From Pseudomonas sp. B21-023 (GTDB lineage Bacteria; Pseudomonadota; Gammaproteobacteria; Pseudomonadales; Pseudomonadaceae), in NCBI RefSeq assembly GCF_024749165.1, contig NZ_CP087190.1, positions 558,001 to 622,000 on the forward strand: a DNA stretch of 64,000 nt, in the 5' to 3' direction. Below the pieces are notes generated by a model. It was not told the origin of the DNA. It ran no database searches and was given only the letters and a program-made list of their open reading frames with translations. Positions 36,308-48,273 of this stretch are shown here, one piece after another. The first letter of the stretch is position 1, and each line of letters begins with the position of its first letter. Position numbers and translations under genes: made by a program.

Positions 36308-37022
36308 TCACGCCATTGAGGCGCGGGTAGGGGATCTTCAGCTCGACGTGGCCCATGGAGTAGGGGGCGATGGAGTAGACCTCGTACTTGATCACCACCG
36401 CGCCGTAGGTCAGGGCGATGTGCGGGGATTGCTTGAACGGCCAGGTCTTGACGAACTCGGGGTCCTTGTCCATGCCGGTGCTGATCAGCCAGGCGCGGTG
36501 GGACTCCTCGGCGGTTTTCCAGAAAGTCGCCTCCTGACCCGGCACAAGCATGTCGTCCAGGGTCAGTACCTTGTCCAGCTTGCGCGAATAGTTGATGAAG
36601 CCGCGTCCCGGCATGCCGTGGGCGCCGCCGCTGTCCAGGTAGCTGGACAGCTCGACGATCACCAGCCCGTCATGCTGCTCGCGTACCTTGGCTTGCAGGT
36701 AGCTGCTGTTGCGCTTGTCGGCGCGGGCCAGGTACTGCTGCTCGTAGGCTTGCAGCGAGGCCGGCGGGGTGCCGCGCTGGTTGTCCTCGGTCAACATCAG
36801 CAGGCGCTTCTCGACAATGCCGTCGAGCTTGGGCAGGGCCGGGAAGTGCACGACGTCGATGTTGACCAGCGGGCAGTCGCTTTCGCTGCAGCCGGGTTTT
36901 ACGTGCTCCCAGGCCTCGCGCTTGACCTCGAGCGGGGCCCGGTAATTGGGCGTGAACAGGCTCTGGCAGGCGCCGAGCGCCAGTGCCAGGACGGCCACGG
37001 AAGTCAGTTTGACAAGCGTCAT
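36276..37022 (-). CDS. DUF3298/RsiV-like lipoprotein
   Basis: A 248-residue protein with a lipoprotein signal MTLVKLTSVAVLALALGACQ, whose Cys19 is the predicted lipidation site. The rest is periplasmic, with LSSYLDSGGAHGMPGRGFIN and LTLDDMLVPGQEATFWKTAE, typical of DUF3298 domains also found in the anti-sigma factor RsiV, where the fold binds lysozyme. No sigma factor is nearby, so no regulatory role is claimed. Its stop lies inside the convergent cytX coding sequence. Confidence 0.8.
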   Translation of the reverse strand: MTLVKLTSVAVLALALGACQSLFTPNYRAPLEVKREAWEHVKPGCSESDCPLVNIDVVHFPALPKLDGIVEKRLLMLTEDNQRGTPPASLQAYEQQYLARADKRNSSYLQAKVREQHDGLVIVELSSYLDSGGAHGMPGRGFINYSRKLDKVLTLDDMLVPGQEATFWKTAEESHRAWLISTGMDKDPEFVKTWPFKQSPHIALTYGAVVIKYEVYSIAPYSMGHVELKIPYPRLNGVIKPELFPGRG

Positions 37023-37206
37023 GTTGCCTCTTTCACAACGGTGATGATCGGCCTTGGACCGCCTGCGCGGCCTTCAGTTCGCCACTAAGCTAACAGAGAG
37101 TGACACGCCTGTCCCGGCTGCCCGAACGGTCAGCGGAAAGGGATGAAACCGGGCCGTGCGCAGAGTAGGATTGCGCGATGCGGTAAACGAGGCATGAGGA
37201 GTTTGC

Positions 37207-37824
37207 ATGACGGACACGCACAATACAGTGCCTACCCAGGTCGAGATCGCTCGGCGGGAGCCGCTGTTCAAGGGCTTTTACAAGCTCGACAAGCTTTACC
37301 TGCGCCACGAACTGTTCGCCGGGGGCATGAGCCGCGAGTTCACCCGTGAACTGTTCGTACGCCATGACGCGGTCTGCGTGCTGCCCTACGATCCGCAGCG
37401 CGACGAAGTGGTGCTGATCGAGCAGTTTCGCGTTGGCGCCATGGGCAAGGTCGCCAATCCCTGGCTGATCGAAATGGTGGCCGGGCTGATCGACAAGGAC
37501 GAGCAACCCGAACAGGTCGCCCATCGCGAAGCGGAGGAAGAAGCAGGCCTGACCTTCTCGGCGCTGTGGCCGATGACCAAGTACTTCCCCTCGCCGGGCG
37601 GCAGCGACGAGTACGTCCACCTGTTCCTGGGCCGTTGCGTCAGCGAGGGTGCCGGAGGCCTGCATGGCCTGGAAGAGGAAAGCGAGGATATTCGCGTGCG
37701 TGTGTGGGCCTTCGAGGATGCCCTGCAGGCCGTACGCGACGGGCGTATCTGCAACGCCGCCACGATCATCGGCCTGCAATGGTTGGCGCTTAACCGTGAC
37801 GAAGTCCGAGGTATGTGGAAGTGA
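37207..37824 (+). CDS. nudF: ADP-ribose pyrophosphatase NudF
   Basis: A 205-residue nudix hydrolase splitting ADP-ribose into AMP and ribose-5-phosphate. The nudix box GLIDKDEQPEQ..HREAEEEAGL (Gx5Ex7REUxEExGU) is intact at about residues 97-119, and MTKYFPSPGGSDEYVHLFLG follows as in the ADP-ribose subfamily. It starts the run nudF, yqiB, cpdA, yqiA, parE, conserved with E. coli. The next gene overlaps its stop by GTGA. Confidence 0.94.
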   Translation: MTDTHNTVPTQVEIARREPLFKGFYKLDKLYLRHELFAGGMSREFTRELFVRHDAVCVLPYDPQRDEVVLIEQFRVGAMGKVANPWLIEMVAGLIDKDEQPEQVAHREAEEEAGLTFSALWPMTKYFPSPGGSDEYVHLFLGRCVSEGAGGLHGLEEESEDIRVRVWAFEDALQAVRDGRICNAATIIGLQWLALNRDEVRGMWK

Positions 37825-38267
37825 ATTTGCTGCGCGAGCGCTATCGAGTCGACCTGGTCGGGCTGCAGTCGGCCTGTGAGGCCAACTATGCCCGCCTGAT
37901 GCGCCTGTTGCCCGACATGCGCACCACGCAGAGCTCGCGGCGCATCGGCATGACCCAGGGCGACCAGATGCTCGGCGTGCTGGTGCTTGAAGTGCTGCTG
38001 GCCTGCCCTTACACCACCACGCTCAAGGTGCGCCAGGAGCACAGCCTGCCCTGGCTGCCGGTGCCAGAGCTGGAAGTGCAGGTCTACCATGACGCGCGCA
38101 TGGCCGAGGTGGTCAGTGCCGAGCATGCGCGTCGCCTGCGCAGCATCTACCCCTATCCCAACACGGCTATGCACCAGCCGGACGAGAAGGCCCAGCTCAA
38201 TCTGTTCCTCGGTGAATGGCTGAGCCACTGCCTGGCCTGCGGCCACGAACTGGAAGCGGTGCGCTGA
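37821..38267 (+). CDS. yqiB: DUF1249 family protein YqiB
   Basis: A 148-residue protein of unknown biochemical function with the DUF1249 patterns ACEANYARLMRLLPDM, VLEVLLACPYTTTLKV and YPYPNTAMHQPDEKAQLN. GTG 37821 overlaps the nudF stop (GTGA) and is taken as the start; a GTG two codons earlier is possible. The conserved place beside nudF and cpdA in distant gammaproteobacteria suggests a role linked to nucleotide turnover, but nothing in the sequence defines it. Confidence 0.9.
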   Translation: MNLLRERYRVDLVGLQSACEANYARLMRLLPDMRTTQSSRRIGMTQGDQMLGVLVLEVLLACPYTTTLKVRQEHSLPWLPVPELEVQVYHDARMAEVVSAEHARRLRSIYPYPNTAMHQPDEKAQLNLFLGEWLSHCLACGHELEAVR

Positions 38268-38352
38268 AATGTGATGCGCGTCGGTTTCGAGTATTTGCTC
38301 GAAAGCGATCCGCCGCCATAATCCGTGCTGAATCCGTTCGAGGAGACGGCCG

Positions 38353-39156
38353 TTGCCGCAACCACTATCATCCCCGTCACCTGTCCATGTGGTGCAACTG
38401 ACCGATGCCCATCTGTTCGCCGACCCGGCGGGCACCTTGCTGGGCCTCAATACCCGCGCAAGCCTTGGGCACGTGGTCGGCCAGGTTCGCCGCGAACAAC
38501 CGCGCATAGACCTGCTGCTGTGCACGGGCGATCTCTCCCAGGACGCCAGCAAAGCTTCCTACGCTGCTTTCCGTGAAATGACGGCGGTGTTCGGCGCCCC
38601 CTCGCGCTGGTTGCCAGGCAACCATGACGAAGCCCAGGTGATGCTAGCCGTGGCGCCGGAGCTGGTGCAGGCCGTGACCGACATTGGTCAATGGCGCATC
38701 GTCATGCTCGATTCGGCGGTGGTCGGCGCCACGTTCGGGTTGTTGGCGGACGATCAGCTGGCCATGCTGGACAAGGCACTGGACGATGCCGGCGAACGCC
38801 ATTGCCTGGTGTGCTGCCACCACCAGCCGGTGGATATCGGTTGCGCCTGGATCAAGCCGATCGGTTTGCGCAATGCCGATGCACTGTTGCTGTGTATCAA
38901 GCGTTATCCACAGGTGAAAGCCTTGCTCTGGGGGCATATCCATCAGGAATGGGATGAACTGCATGATGGCGTCCGTTACCTCGCCACACCGTCGACCTGT
39001 ATCCAGTTCGCGCCGCGCAGCGAGGACTTCAAGGTGAGCGAGGAGCAGCCGGGCTATCGCTGGCTGCGGCTGCATGACGACGGGCGGCTGGAGACCGGGG
39101 TGGAGCGGGCGTTCGATTTCGAGGTGAAGCTGGACTTCGACAGCCCCGGTTACTGA
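38353..39156 (+). CDS. cpdA: 3',5'-cyclic AMP phosphodiesterase CpdA
   Basis: A 267-residue metallophosphoesterase degrading cAMP and so tuning CRP/Vfr signalling. All metal motifs are present: QLTDAHLF (DxH), TGDLSQD, PGNHDE, CCHHQP and WGHIHQEWD. The start is TTG 38353, with GAGGAGAC about 8 bp upstream and no better codon. It lies 85 bp after yqiB. Confidence 0.94.
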   Translation: MPQPLSSPSPVHVVQLTDAHLFADPAGTLLGLNTRASLGHVVGQVRREQPRIDLLLCTGDLSQDASKASYAAFREMTAVFGAPSRWLPGNHDEAQVMLAVAPELVQAVTDIGQWRIVMLDSAVVGATFGLLADDQLAMLDKALDDAGERHCLVCCHHQPVDIGCAWIKPIGLRNADALLLCIKRYPQVKALLWGHIHQEWDELHDGVRYLATPSTCIQFAPRSEDFKVSEEQPGYRWLRLHDDGRLETGVERAFDFEVKLDFDSPGY

Positions 39157-39292
39157 TCGGGTCAGTGGTGAGAGGCGTGGGAGCGGGCACTGCCTGCATC
39201 GCCTTGGTTGAAGTATTTGTTGCGAAAATCCAGGCGCTGCGCCAATGCCCTTCGAACGCGCTACACTGCGCATCTTTGCGTCCGGGGGCAGC

Positions 39293-39901
39293 ATGTCGGG
39301 TTCCATCCTCTATATCCATGGCTTCAACAGCTCGCCGCTGTCGAAGAAAGCCCGTCAGCTCGAGGCGGTGATGCAGCAGCTCGGCCTGGTCGACCAACTG
39401 CGCGTCCCGGCCTTGCACCACCACCCGCGCCAGGCTATCGCCCAGCTGGAGGCAGCCATCGATGAGCTGGGTGCGCCGCTGCTGGTCGGCAGCTCCCTCG
39501 GCGGCTACTATGCCACCCATCTGGCCGAGCGCCACGGGCTCAAGGCCTTGCTGGTCAACCCGGCGGTCGCGCCGCATCGCCTGTTCGATGGCTACCTCGG
39601 CACCCAGCGCAACCTCTATACCGACGAAGCCTGGGAGCTGACCCTCGATCATGTGGAAGCGCTGGCGGAACTGGAAGTGCCGCCCCCACAGGACGCCAGC
39701 CGCTATCAAGTGTGGTTGCAGACCGCCGATGAAACCCTGGACTATCGCCAGGCCGAGCGCTACTACCGCGCCTGTGCCCTGCGTGTCCAGGCCGGTGGCG
39801 ACCACAGTTACCAGGGCTTCGCCGAACAGCTGCCGGCCCTGCTGGCGTTCGCCGGCATTGCCCGCGGGCAGTACGCGGCGCTGGACTTTTCTGTATTTTG
39901 A
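39293..39901 (+). CDS. yqiA: YqiA family esterase
   Basis: A 202-residue alpha/beta hydrolase. LYIHGFNSSPLSKKARQLE opens the fold; the nucleophile elbow is LVGSSLGGYYATHLA and the catalytic His is probably in GGDHSYQGF near the C-terminus. E. coli YqiA acts on short acyl esters in vitro; the physiological substrate is unknown. ATG 39293 follows GGGGGCAGC. It precedes parE by 33 bp as in enteric bacteria. Confidence 0.9.
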   Translation: MSGSILYIHGFNSSPLSKKARQLEAVMQQLGLVDQLRVPALHHHPRQAIAQLEAAIDELGAPLLVGSSLGGYYATHLAERHGLKALLVNPAVAPHRLFDGYLGTQRNLYTDEAWELTLDHVEALAELEVPPPQDASRYQVWLQTADETLDYRQAERYYRACALRVQAGGDHSYQGFAEQLPALLAFAGIARGQYAALDFSVF

Positions 39902-39934
39902 CTTTTGCATTCACCAGACTGACGACGAGAACCC

Positions 39935-41839
39935 ATGGCCAATCCCAGCGCTAGCGCCTATAACGCAGACGCCATCGAAGTCCTCTCGGGCCTTGACCCG
40001 GTCCGCAAGCGGCCGGGCATGTACACCGACACCAGCCGGCCCAACCACCTGGCCCAGGAAGTCATCGACAACAGCGTCGACGAAGCCCTGGCTGGCCACG
40101 CCCGGTCGGTGCAGGTCGTTCTGCACGCCGATCACTCGCTGGAAGTCAGCGACGATGGCCGCGGCATGCCGGTGGACATCCACCCCGAAGAGGGCGTTTC
40201 CGGTGTCGAGCTGATCCTTACCAAGCTGCACGCCGGCGGCAAGTTCTCCAACAAGAACTACCAGTTCTCCGGCGGCCTGCACGGCGTCGGCATCTCGGTG
40301 GTCAACGCCCTGTCGAGCCAGGTACGCGTACGCGTCAAGCGCGACGGCAACGAGTACCAGATGACCTTCGCCGACGGCTTCAAGGCCAGCGAGCTGGAGG
40401 TGGTCGGCACCGTCGGCAAGCGCAACACCGGCACCAGCGTGTACTTCAGCCCCGACCCGAAGTATTTCGATTCGCCGAAGTTCTCCATCAGCCGCCTCAA
40501 GCACGTGCTCAAGGCCAAGGCCGTATTGTGCCCGGGGCTGTCCATCAGCTTCGAGGACAAGGGCACCGGCGAGAAGGTCGAGTGGCACTACGAGGACGGT
40601 CTGCGCTCCTACCTGGTCGATTCGGTCAGCGAGTTCCAGCGCCTGCCCGACGAGCCGTTCTGCGGCAGCCTGGCGGGTAACAAGGAGGCCGTGGACTGGG
40701 CCCTGTTGTGGCTGCCGGAGGGCGGCGACAGCATCCAGGAAAGCTACGTCAACCTGATCCCCACCGCGCAGGGTGGCACCCATGTCAATGGCCTGCGCCA
40801 GGGCCTGCTGGACGCCATGCGCGAGTTCTGCGAGTTCCGCAACCTGCTGCCGCGCGGAGTCAAGCTTGCCCCCGAGGACGTCTGGGAGCGCATCAGCTTC
40901 GTGTTGTCGATGAAGATGCAGGAACCGCAGTTCTCCGGCCAGACCAAGGAGCGCCTGTCGTCCCGCGAGGCGGCCGCTTTCGTCTCTGGCGTGGTCAAAG
41001 ACGCCTTCAGCCTGTGGCTCAATGCCCATCCCGAACTGGGCATGCAGCTGGCGGAACTGGCCATCAGCAATGCTGGCCGGCGCCTTAAGGCGAGCAAGAA
41101 GGTCGAGCGCAAGCGCATCACCCAGGGGCCGGCGTTGCCCGGCAAGCTGGCCGATTGTGCCGGCCAGGACCCGATGCGCGCCGAGCTGTTCCTGGTCGAG
41201 GGTGACTCGGCAGGTGGCTCGGCCAAGCAGGCGCGGGACAAGGAGTTCCAGGCCATCCTGCCGCTGCGCGGCAAGATCCTCAACACCTGGGAGGTCGACG
41301 GCGGTGAAGTCCTGGCCAGCCAGGAAGTGCACAACATCGCCGTGGCCATCGGCGTAGACCCGGGCGCAGCCGACCTTTCGCAGCTTCGCTACGGCAAGGT
41401 CTGCATCCTCGCCGACGCCGACTCCGACGGCCTGCACATCGCCACACTGCTGTGCGCGCTGTTCGTCCAGCATTTCCGCCCGCTGGTCGAGGCCGGGCAC
41501 GTCTACGTGGCCATGCCGCCGCTGTACCGCATCGACCTGGGCAAGGAGATCTACTACGCCCTGGACGAAGCCGAGCGCGACGGCATTCTCGACCGCCTGG
41601 TCGCCGAGAAAAAGCGCGGCAAGCCGCAGGTCACCCGATTCAAGGGCCTGGGCGAGATGAACCCGCCGCAACTGCGCGAAACCACCATGGACCCGAACAC
41701 CCGGCGTCTGGTCCAGTTGACCCTGGACGATGTGCAGGGCACCACCGAGATCATGGACATGCTGTTGGCCAAGAAGCGTGCGGGCGATCGCAAGAGCTGG
41801 CTGGAGACCAAAGGCAACCTGGCCGAGGTCCTGGTTTGA
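39935..41839 (+). CDS. parE: DNA topoisomerase IV subunit B ParE
   Basis: A 634-residue ATPase subunit of the chromosome decatenase. The GHKL ATPase motifs are EVIDNSVDEALAGHA, SDDGRGMPVDIH and GGLHGVGISVVNALSS; the TOPRIM domain has LVEGDSAGGSAKQARD and DADSDGLHIATL. It begins a tight operon: its stop overlaps the start of the next gene (TTGA), and its partner parC comes fourth. Confidence 0.97.
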   Translation: MANPSASAYNADAIEVLSGLDPVRKRPGMYTDTSRPNHLAQEVIDNSVDEALAGHARSVQVVLHADHSLEVSDDGRGMPVDIHPEEGVSGVELILTKLHAGGKFSNKNYQFSGGLHGVGISVVNALSSQVRVRVKRDGNEYQMTFADGFKASELEVVGTVGKRNTGTSVYFSPDPKYFDSPKFSISRLKHVLKAKAVLCPGLSISFEDKGTGEKVEWHYEDGLRSYLVDSVSEFQRLPDEPFCGSLAGNKEAVDWALLWLPEGGDSIQESYVNLIPTAQGGTHVNGLRQGLLDAMREFCEFRNLLPRGVKLAPEDVWERISFVLSMKMQEPQFSGQTKERLSSREAAAFVSGVVKDAFSLWLNAHPELGMQLAELAISNAGRRLKASKKVERKRITQGPALPGKLADCAGQDPMRAELFLVEGDSAGGSAKQARDKEFQAILPLRGKILNTWEVDGGEVLASQEVHNIAVAIGVDPGAADLSQLRYGKVCILADADSDGLHIATLLCALFVQHFRPLVEAGHVYVAMPPLYRIDLGKEIYYALDEAERDGILDRLVAEKKRGKPQVTRFKGLGEMNPPQLRETTMDPNTRRLVQLTLDDVQGTTEIMDMLLAKKRAGDRKSWLETKGNLAEVLV

Positions 41840-42818
41840 TTCGTCCGTTGCTCCTGGCCTGCCTGGCGTTATTCGCCCTGCAGGCCCAGGCCGGCGACTG
41901 GCCGCAGCTCAAGCTCAGCGCCGAGCATGTGGTCGATGGCATGCGCGGCGGCAACCTGTCGGGCCTGGCTTGGTGCCGTGGGGCGCTGTGGGCGGTGTCC
42001 GACCGCGATGACGACCGTATCTACCGCCTGGACCAGGATGAGGCGACCTGGCAGGCCCTGCCGCAGACTTTCACCCCGCCCCCCGCGCCCGATACCGGCC
42101 TGCCCTGGGGGCTCAAGTCGCGCAACTGGGCGGCGTCCTACATCCGCGGCGGCGAGCTGGATTTCGAGGGCATCACCTGCGATCAGGCCGGCAACCTCTA
42201 CATCGTCAGCGAGGCCCACGCCGCCGTGCTGCAGTTGCCCGTGGACGGTGAGCCGGACTGGCTGAAAATCGACCAGGCCATGGTGCGCCAAGCGCGGGCC
42301 AGCGGCATGTTGCTGCATTTCAACGCACTGTTCGAGGGGCTGGCGATCAACCCGGCGGGCGATCGCCTGTGGCTGGCCGCCGAGCGCGAGCGCCGTGGCC
42401 TGCTCGCGGTGCAGCGCCAGCAATCGGTGTGGACCTGCGGGCGCGGCTGCGTACTGCTCAGCGAGGCGGGTGTCGAGATGCAGCCGCCGCAATTCCCAGA
42501 GGCACGCCCGGTATCACGTGACTTTGCCGACCTGGCCTGGTTCGAAGGCAAGCTGTTCACCCTCGAGCGCAATGCCTACCGCATTTGCCGACGGGATGCC
42601 GACACGGGCGCCGTGGAGCGCTGCTGGTCGTTCGCCGCCGAGGCCCTGATGGAGTCGCGGCGCTACTCGCAGCCTTACGGCCTGGCTGAGGCGCTGGTGA
42701 TCGACAAGGGCGGTGCCTGGATCGGCGTGGACAACAATGACCGCCCGCGGGTGGATGGTGAAACACGGCCGATCGTCTGGCGCTTCGATGCCCCGCAAGG
42801 CGGCTGGAGCGCCAAGCC

Positions 42819-42822
<4 letters not shown>
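41836..42822 (+). CDS. Exported esterase-like (phytase-esterase-like domain) protein
   Basis: A 328-residue protein with a signal peptide (IRPLLLACLALFALQAQAG) and a beta-propeller-like domain: LSGLAWCRGALWAVSDRDDD, LDFEGITCDQAGNLYIVSEA and FEGLAINPAGDRLWLAAERE, repeats typical of esterase-like activity of phytase proteins. The TTG start at 41836 overlaps the parE stop, and its end overlaps the next gene by 4 nt. Despite the family name, the function is unknown. It lies inside the parE-parC operon, as in other Pseudomonas. Confidence 0.83.
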
Positions 42823-45606
<2,784 letters not shown>

Positions 45607-45624
45607 ATGGATGGGCTGTCTGTT

Positions 45625-45643
45625 GCGGCGTTTTCAACGCCGC
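45625..45643. terminator. Hairpin after parC
   Basis: GCGGCGTT and AACGCCGC (45625-45632 with 45636-45643) form a perfect 8-bp stem with a TTC loop 19 bp after parC. No T tract follows, so it may slow rather than fully terminate transcription. The rest of the 176-bp gap to the next gene shows nothing else clear. Confidence 0.5.
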
Positions 45644-45782
45644 TTCGGGCGGAAATGCTGGAGTCGGGCGGCTATTTCGCGGATGATAGTGCCCTCGTTG
45701 GCGCCGGCGTGGCCGAGTGCCCGGATGAATCTACATGAGTATCACTGCGGTCAGTCTGGTGACGACCGCCTGGATGGGATGA

Positions 45783-46493
45783 ATGAAATTTCTGCGCCTT
45801 CCATTTGCGCTGCTGATGACTGGCCTGTTGGGCCTGAGCGGGTGCAGCATGCACCAGCCGGTTGCCCTGTACCAGCTCGACAGCGGTGATCCCGGCCAGC
45901 CGACCCAGGCTGCGGGCATGGCGGTGGTGCTTGGCCCGGTATCGGTGGCCGACTACCTGCAACGCGAAACCTTTTTGCAGCGTCAGACCGATGGTAGCCT
46001 GACCGCGGCGACCGACGGTCGCTGGGCTGGCAGCCTTTCGTCGGATATCGACCAGTTGCTGGTACGCCAGCTGGCCTGGCGCCTGGACAGCCAACGCGTG
46101 GTGCTGGCGCCGGCAAGTGCCGGCTTCACGCCGGACGTGCAGGTGTTGCTGTCAATCACCCGCCTGGACTCGGGCAAGAACCAGCCGGCGATCCTCGATG
46201 CGCAGTGGCGCGTGCTGGATCGCCGTGGCCAGGTGCGTGACAACCGTATCGTCCACCTCGAGCAACCCCATGCGGGTAGCGAGTCGGCGCAGGTGCAAGC
46301 CCAGGGGCAGCTGCTGCAGAAGCTGGTCGAACAGCTGAGCACCACGGTCAAGCCACTGGCCAACCAGCCGGCCATCGCCGAGGAAGCGCCACGCAAGCCG
46401 GCCGCGCCGGTGCAGGTGAAGAAAGAGCCGGAGAAACCGAAGATTCCGATGGCTTCACCGATTCGTACCGATATGGAAGTGTTCCGCTTCTGA
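45783..46493 (+). CDS. PqiC-like lipoprotein (ABC-type transport auxiliary, DUF330)
   Basis: A 236-residue lipoprotein with the signal LLMTGLLGLSGCSMHQP, lipobox Cys about residue 22. The domain has VALYQLDSG and VVLGPVSVADYLQRETFLQR, fitting the PqiC/DUF330 family, which in E. coli forms an outer-membrane ring for the PqiAB phospholipid-transport tunnel. A Pro/Lys-rich C-terminal tail (about 190-225) follows. No pqiA or pqiB gene lies nearby, so it is an orphan here and its partner is uncertain. A strong terminator follows. Confidence 0.8.
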   Translation: MKFLRLPFALLMTGLLGLSGCSMHQPVALYQLDSGDPGQPTQAAGMAVVLGPVSVADYLQRETFLQRQTDGSLTAATDGRWAGSLSSDIDQLLVRQLAWRLDSQRVVLAPASAGFTPDVQVLLSITRLDSGKNQPAILDAQWRVLDRRGQVRDNRIVHLEQPHAGSESAQVQAQGQLLQKLVEQLSTTVKPLANQPAIAEEAPRKPAAPVQVKKEPEKPKIPMASPIRTDMEVFRF

Positions 46494-46506
46494 TATGACA
46501 GGCATG

Positions 46507-46535
46507 AAAAAGCCCGCAGCGATGCGGGCTTTTTT
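46507..46535 (+). terminator. Intrinsic terminator of the PqiC-like gene
   Basis: AGCCCGCA (46511-46518), loop GCGA, TGCGGGCT (46523-46530) followed by a run of six T. A stretch of A on the left allows action in both directions. Confidence 0.92.
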
Positions 46536-46566
46536 GTGGCCTTCGAGAATGCTGGGGGCGCTTTGC

Positions 46567-46672
46567 GCCCCTTTCGCCGCGGTTCGTCGCTATGACAAGC
46601 CGACTCCCACAAAGAGCAGACCATGTACCTGTGGGAGCCGGCTTGCCGGCGAAAGGGCTGCGCCGCAGCCCC
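46567..46672. repeat. REP elements (opposed pair)
   Basis: CGACTCCCACA near 46601 and GTGGGAGCCGGCTTGCCGGC from 46631 are opposed REP arms between the convergent PqiC-like and membrane sensor-like genes. Confidence 0.65.
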
Positions 46673-46686
46673 AGGCGTGTTTCAGG

Positions 46687-48138
46687 TCAGGCGCGGCGCT
46701 CGTGCATCCGCGCCAGTTGGCGCTCCAGCATGGACGGGTAAGGCTCCATCAGGCGCTCGACACAGCACGCGCCCTCCGGACTGGCGATCGGGCGGATGCG
46801 CGCGCGCTGGCGCACCAGGGTGTCATCGCTGATGCGGCGCTCGACCAGCAACAGGTTGCGGCTGTGCTGCGACAGGGCCAGGGCGTCTTGGGCCTGTTCG
46901 GTCATCAGCAAGTCGACCTGATCCATGCCTTGCAGGTCGTCGGCCAGCACCAGGCCCAGCTGCAGTTGCAAGGTGATACCGCTGTCGGCCACCTCGATCT
47001 GCAGGGCGTGGCCCAGGGCGCGCAGCAGCTCGCCACAGCAGATGGCATTGGTCAGGTAGTCCTCGCCGCTGTCACGGCTGTGGAACAGCAGCAGGGTGCT
47101 GCCATCGTTCAGGGTGTGGACTTCTCCTTCGTACAGAGACGCGGCTTGGTCCAGGCAGTCGCGGTAGCGTTCCAGCAATTCGGTCAGGCGGGTGCGCGGC
47201 AGGCGGCGCAGTTGCTCCTGGGAGCCCAGTTGCACGGCCAGCACGGCACTGTGCTGCGGTTCGTCGGACTCGACGATAACGGGTTTGGCCGCGGCGCTTT
47301 GCTCATCCAGCAGATCGGCGAAGGCGTCATCGTCATCGTCGTGCTCGGGTGCCTGTGCCGCGACTTTCGTGCGTGGCGCGGCCTTGGGGGCGGGCACCTC
47401 ATCGAAATCGTCTTCCTCGTCCTCTTCTTCCGGCTCCGGTGGCGGCGGCGGGGCAAGGCGGGCGTGCAGCTGGCGGGCCAGGTCACCGATCTCGTCCTGG
47501 CGGTCGATGCCCGGCGTGTAGGGGTGCGGATCACGCAACCAGACGCGCAGTTGCAGCAGTGGGGTGGAGATGAAACGGCCCAGACGCAGGCTGAGGGTCA
47601 GTGCCAGGGCCAACAGGATCGCGGCAAGGATGCCCATGCTCTGCAGGCTGATCAGCATCGGTTGCTGGAACTGGCTCATGTCCAGGCTGATGCGCAACTG
47701 GCCGGCGGTCACGTCCTGGAAGGTGATCTTGGTCTGGTAGACCCCTTCGGTTTCGCCCAGCAAACTATTGCGTGGGCGCTGGCCGGCCTCGGCGAGGATG
47801 CGGTTGTCCACGCTGTAGATGGCGGCATGGGCCACCAGCGGGTTCTTCACCAGGTTGCCGAGCAGCACGTTGAGGCTGAGGATGTCGTTGGACACCAGCA
47901 GCTCGGTGGCCGATGTGGCCGTTTGCGTGGTCAGGCTCTGGCCAACGGCATCGGCCTGCTCGTGCATGGCCTGCTTGAACTGCAAACCCATCACGCAGGC
48001 ATAGATCACCAGGGCCAGGGCCACCAGGAAGATGTTATGGCTGGCAATGCGCAGGGCCAGGGGGATTCGGCGCTGGCTGAGGGCTCGGTAGATCATCAGG
48101 AAGAAGTTATCGGGTTTTACGGGCGTGGGCCGGTTCAC
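46687..48138 (-). CDS. Membrane protein with two transmembrane helices and an acidic linker, sensor-like, unknown function
   Basis: A 483-residue protein. A first hydrophobic helix (NIFLVALALVIYACVMG) and a second (LISLQSMGILAAILLALAL) flank a periplasmic domain with QSLTTQTATSATELLVSND. A HAMP-like region follows, then a Pro/Glu/Asp-rich linker (PPPPPEPEEEDEEDDFDEV) and a cytoplasmic domain resembling a degenerate cyclase/GAF-type fold without catalytic motifs I can name. GTG 48138 is chosen; ATG 48096 is an alternative. It is divergent from serB by 135 bp, a conserved arrangement in Pseudomonas. Confidence 0.7.
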   Translation of the reverse strand: MNRPTPVKPDNFFLMIYRALSQRRIPLALRIASHNIFLVALALVIYACVMGLQFKQAMHEQADAVGQSLTTQTATSATELLVSNDILSLNVLLGNLVKNPLVAHAAIYSVDNRILAEAGQRPRNSLLGETEGVYQTKITFQDVTAGQLRISLDMSQFQQPMLISLQSMGILAAILLALALTLSLRLGRFISTPLLQLRVWLRDPHPYTPGIDRQDEIGDLARQLHARLAPPPPPEPEEEDEEDDFDEVPAPKAAPRTKVAAQAPEHDDDDDAFADLLDEQSAAAKPVIVESDEPQHSAVLAVQLGSQEQLRRLPRTRLTELLERYRDCLDQAASLYEGEVHTLNDGSTLLLFHSRDSGEDYLTNAICCGELLRALGHALQIEVADSGITLQLQLGLVLADDLQGMDQVDLLMTEQAQDALALSQHSRNLLLVERRISDDTLVRQRARIRPIASPEGACCVERLMEPYPSMLERQLARMHERRA

Positions 48139-48273
48139 AGAGCGCGGCTCTTCATGGCGAGAAAGTTGCTGGGCAGTATAGCGATACGTGTTTTGTCGGC
48201 AAAGTAGCGTTGGCGCCCGATGGTCATGGAAAATCGGTAGAATGCGCATTTTTCATCGAGTTGGAGCCCGGTC

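Noticed and set aside
39911..41671. 586-residue frame opposite parE
   Set aside because: Antisense of a highly conserved gene; no domain signature or ribosome binding site.
45611..45889. Small plus-strand frame between parC and the PqiC-like gene
   Set aside because: It runs into the lipoprotein coding sequence in another frame and has no ribosome binding site or domain.
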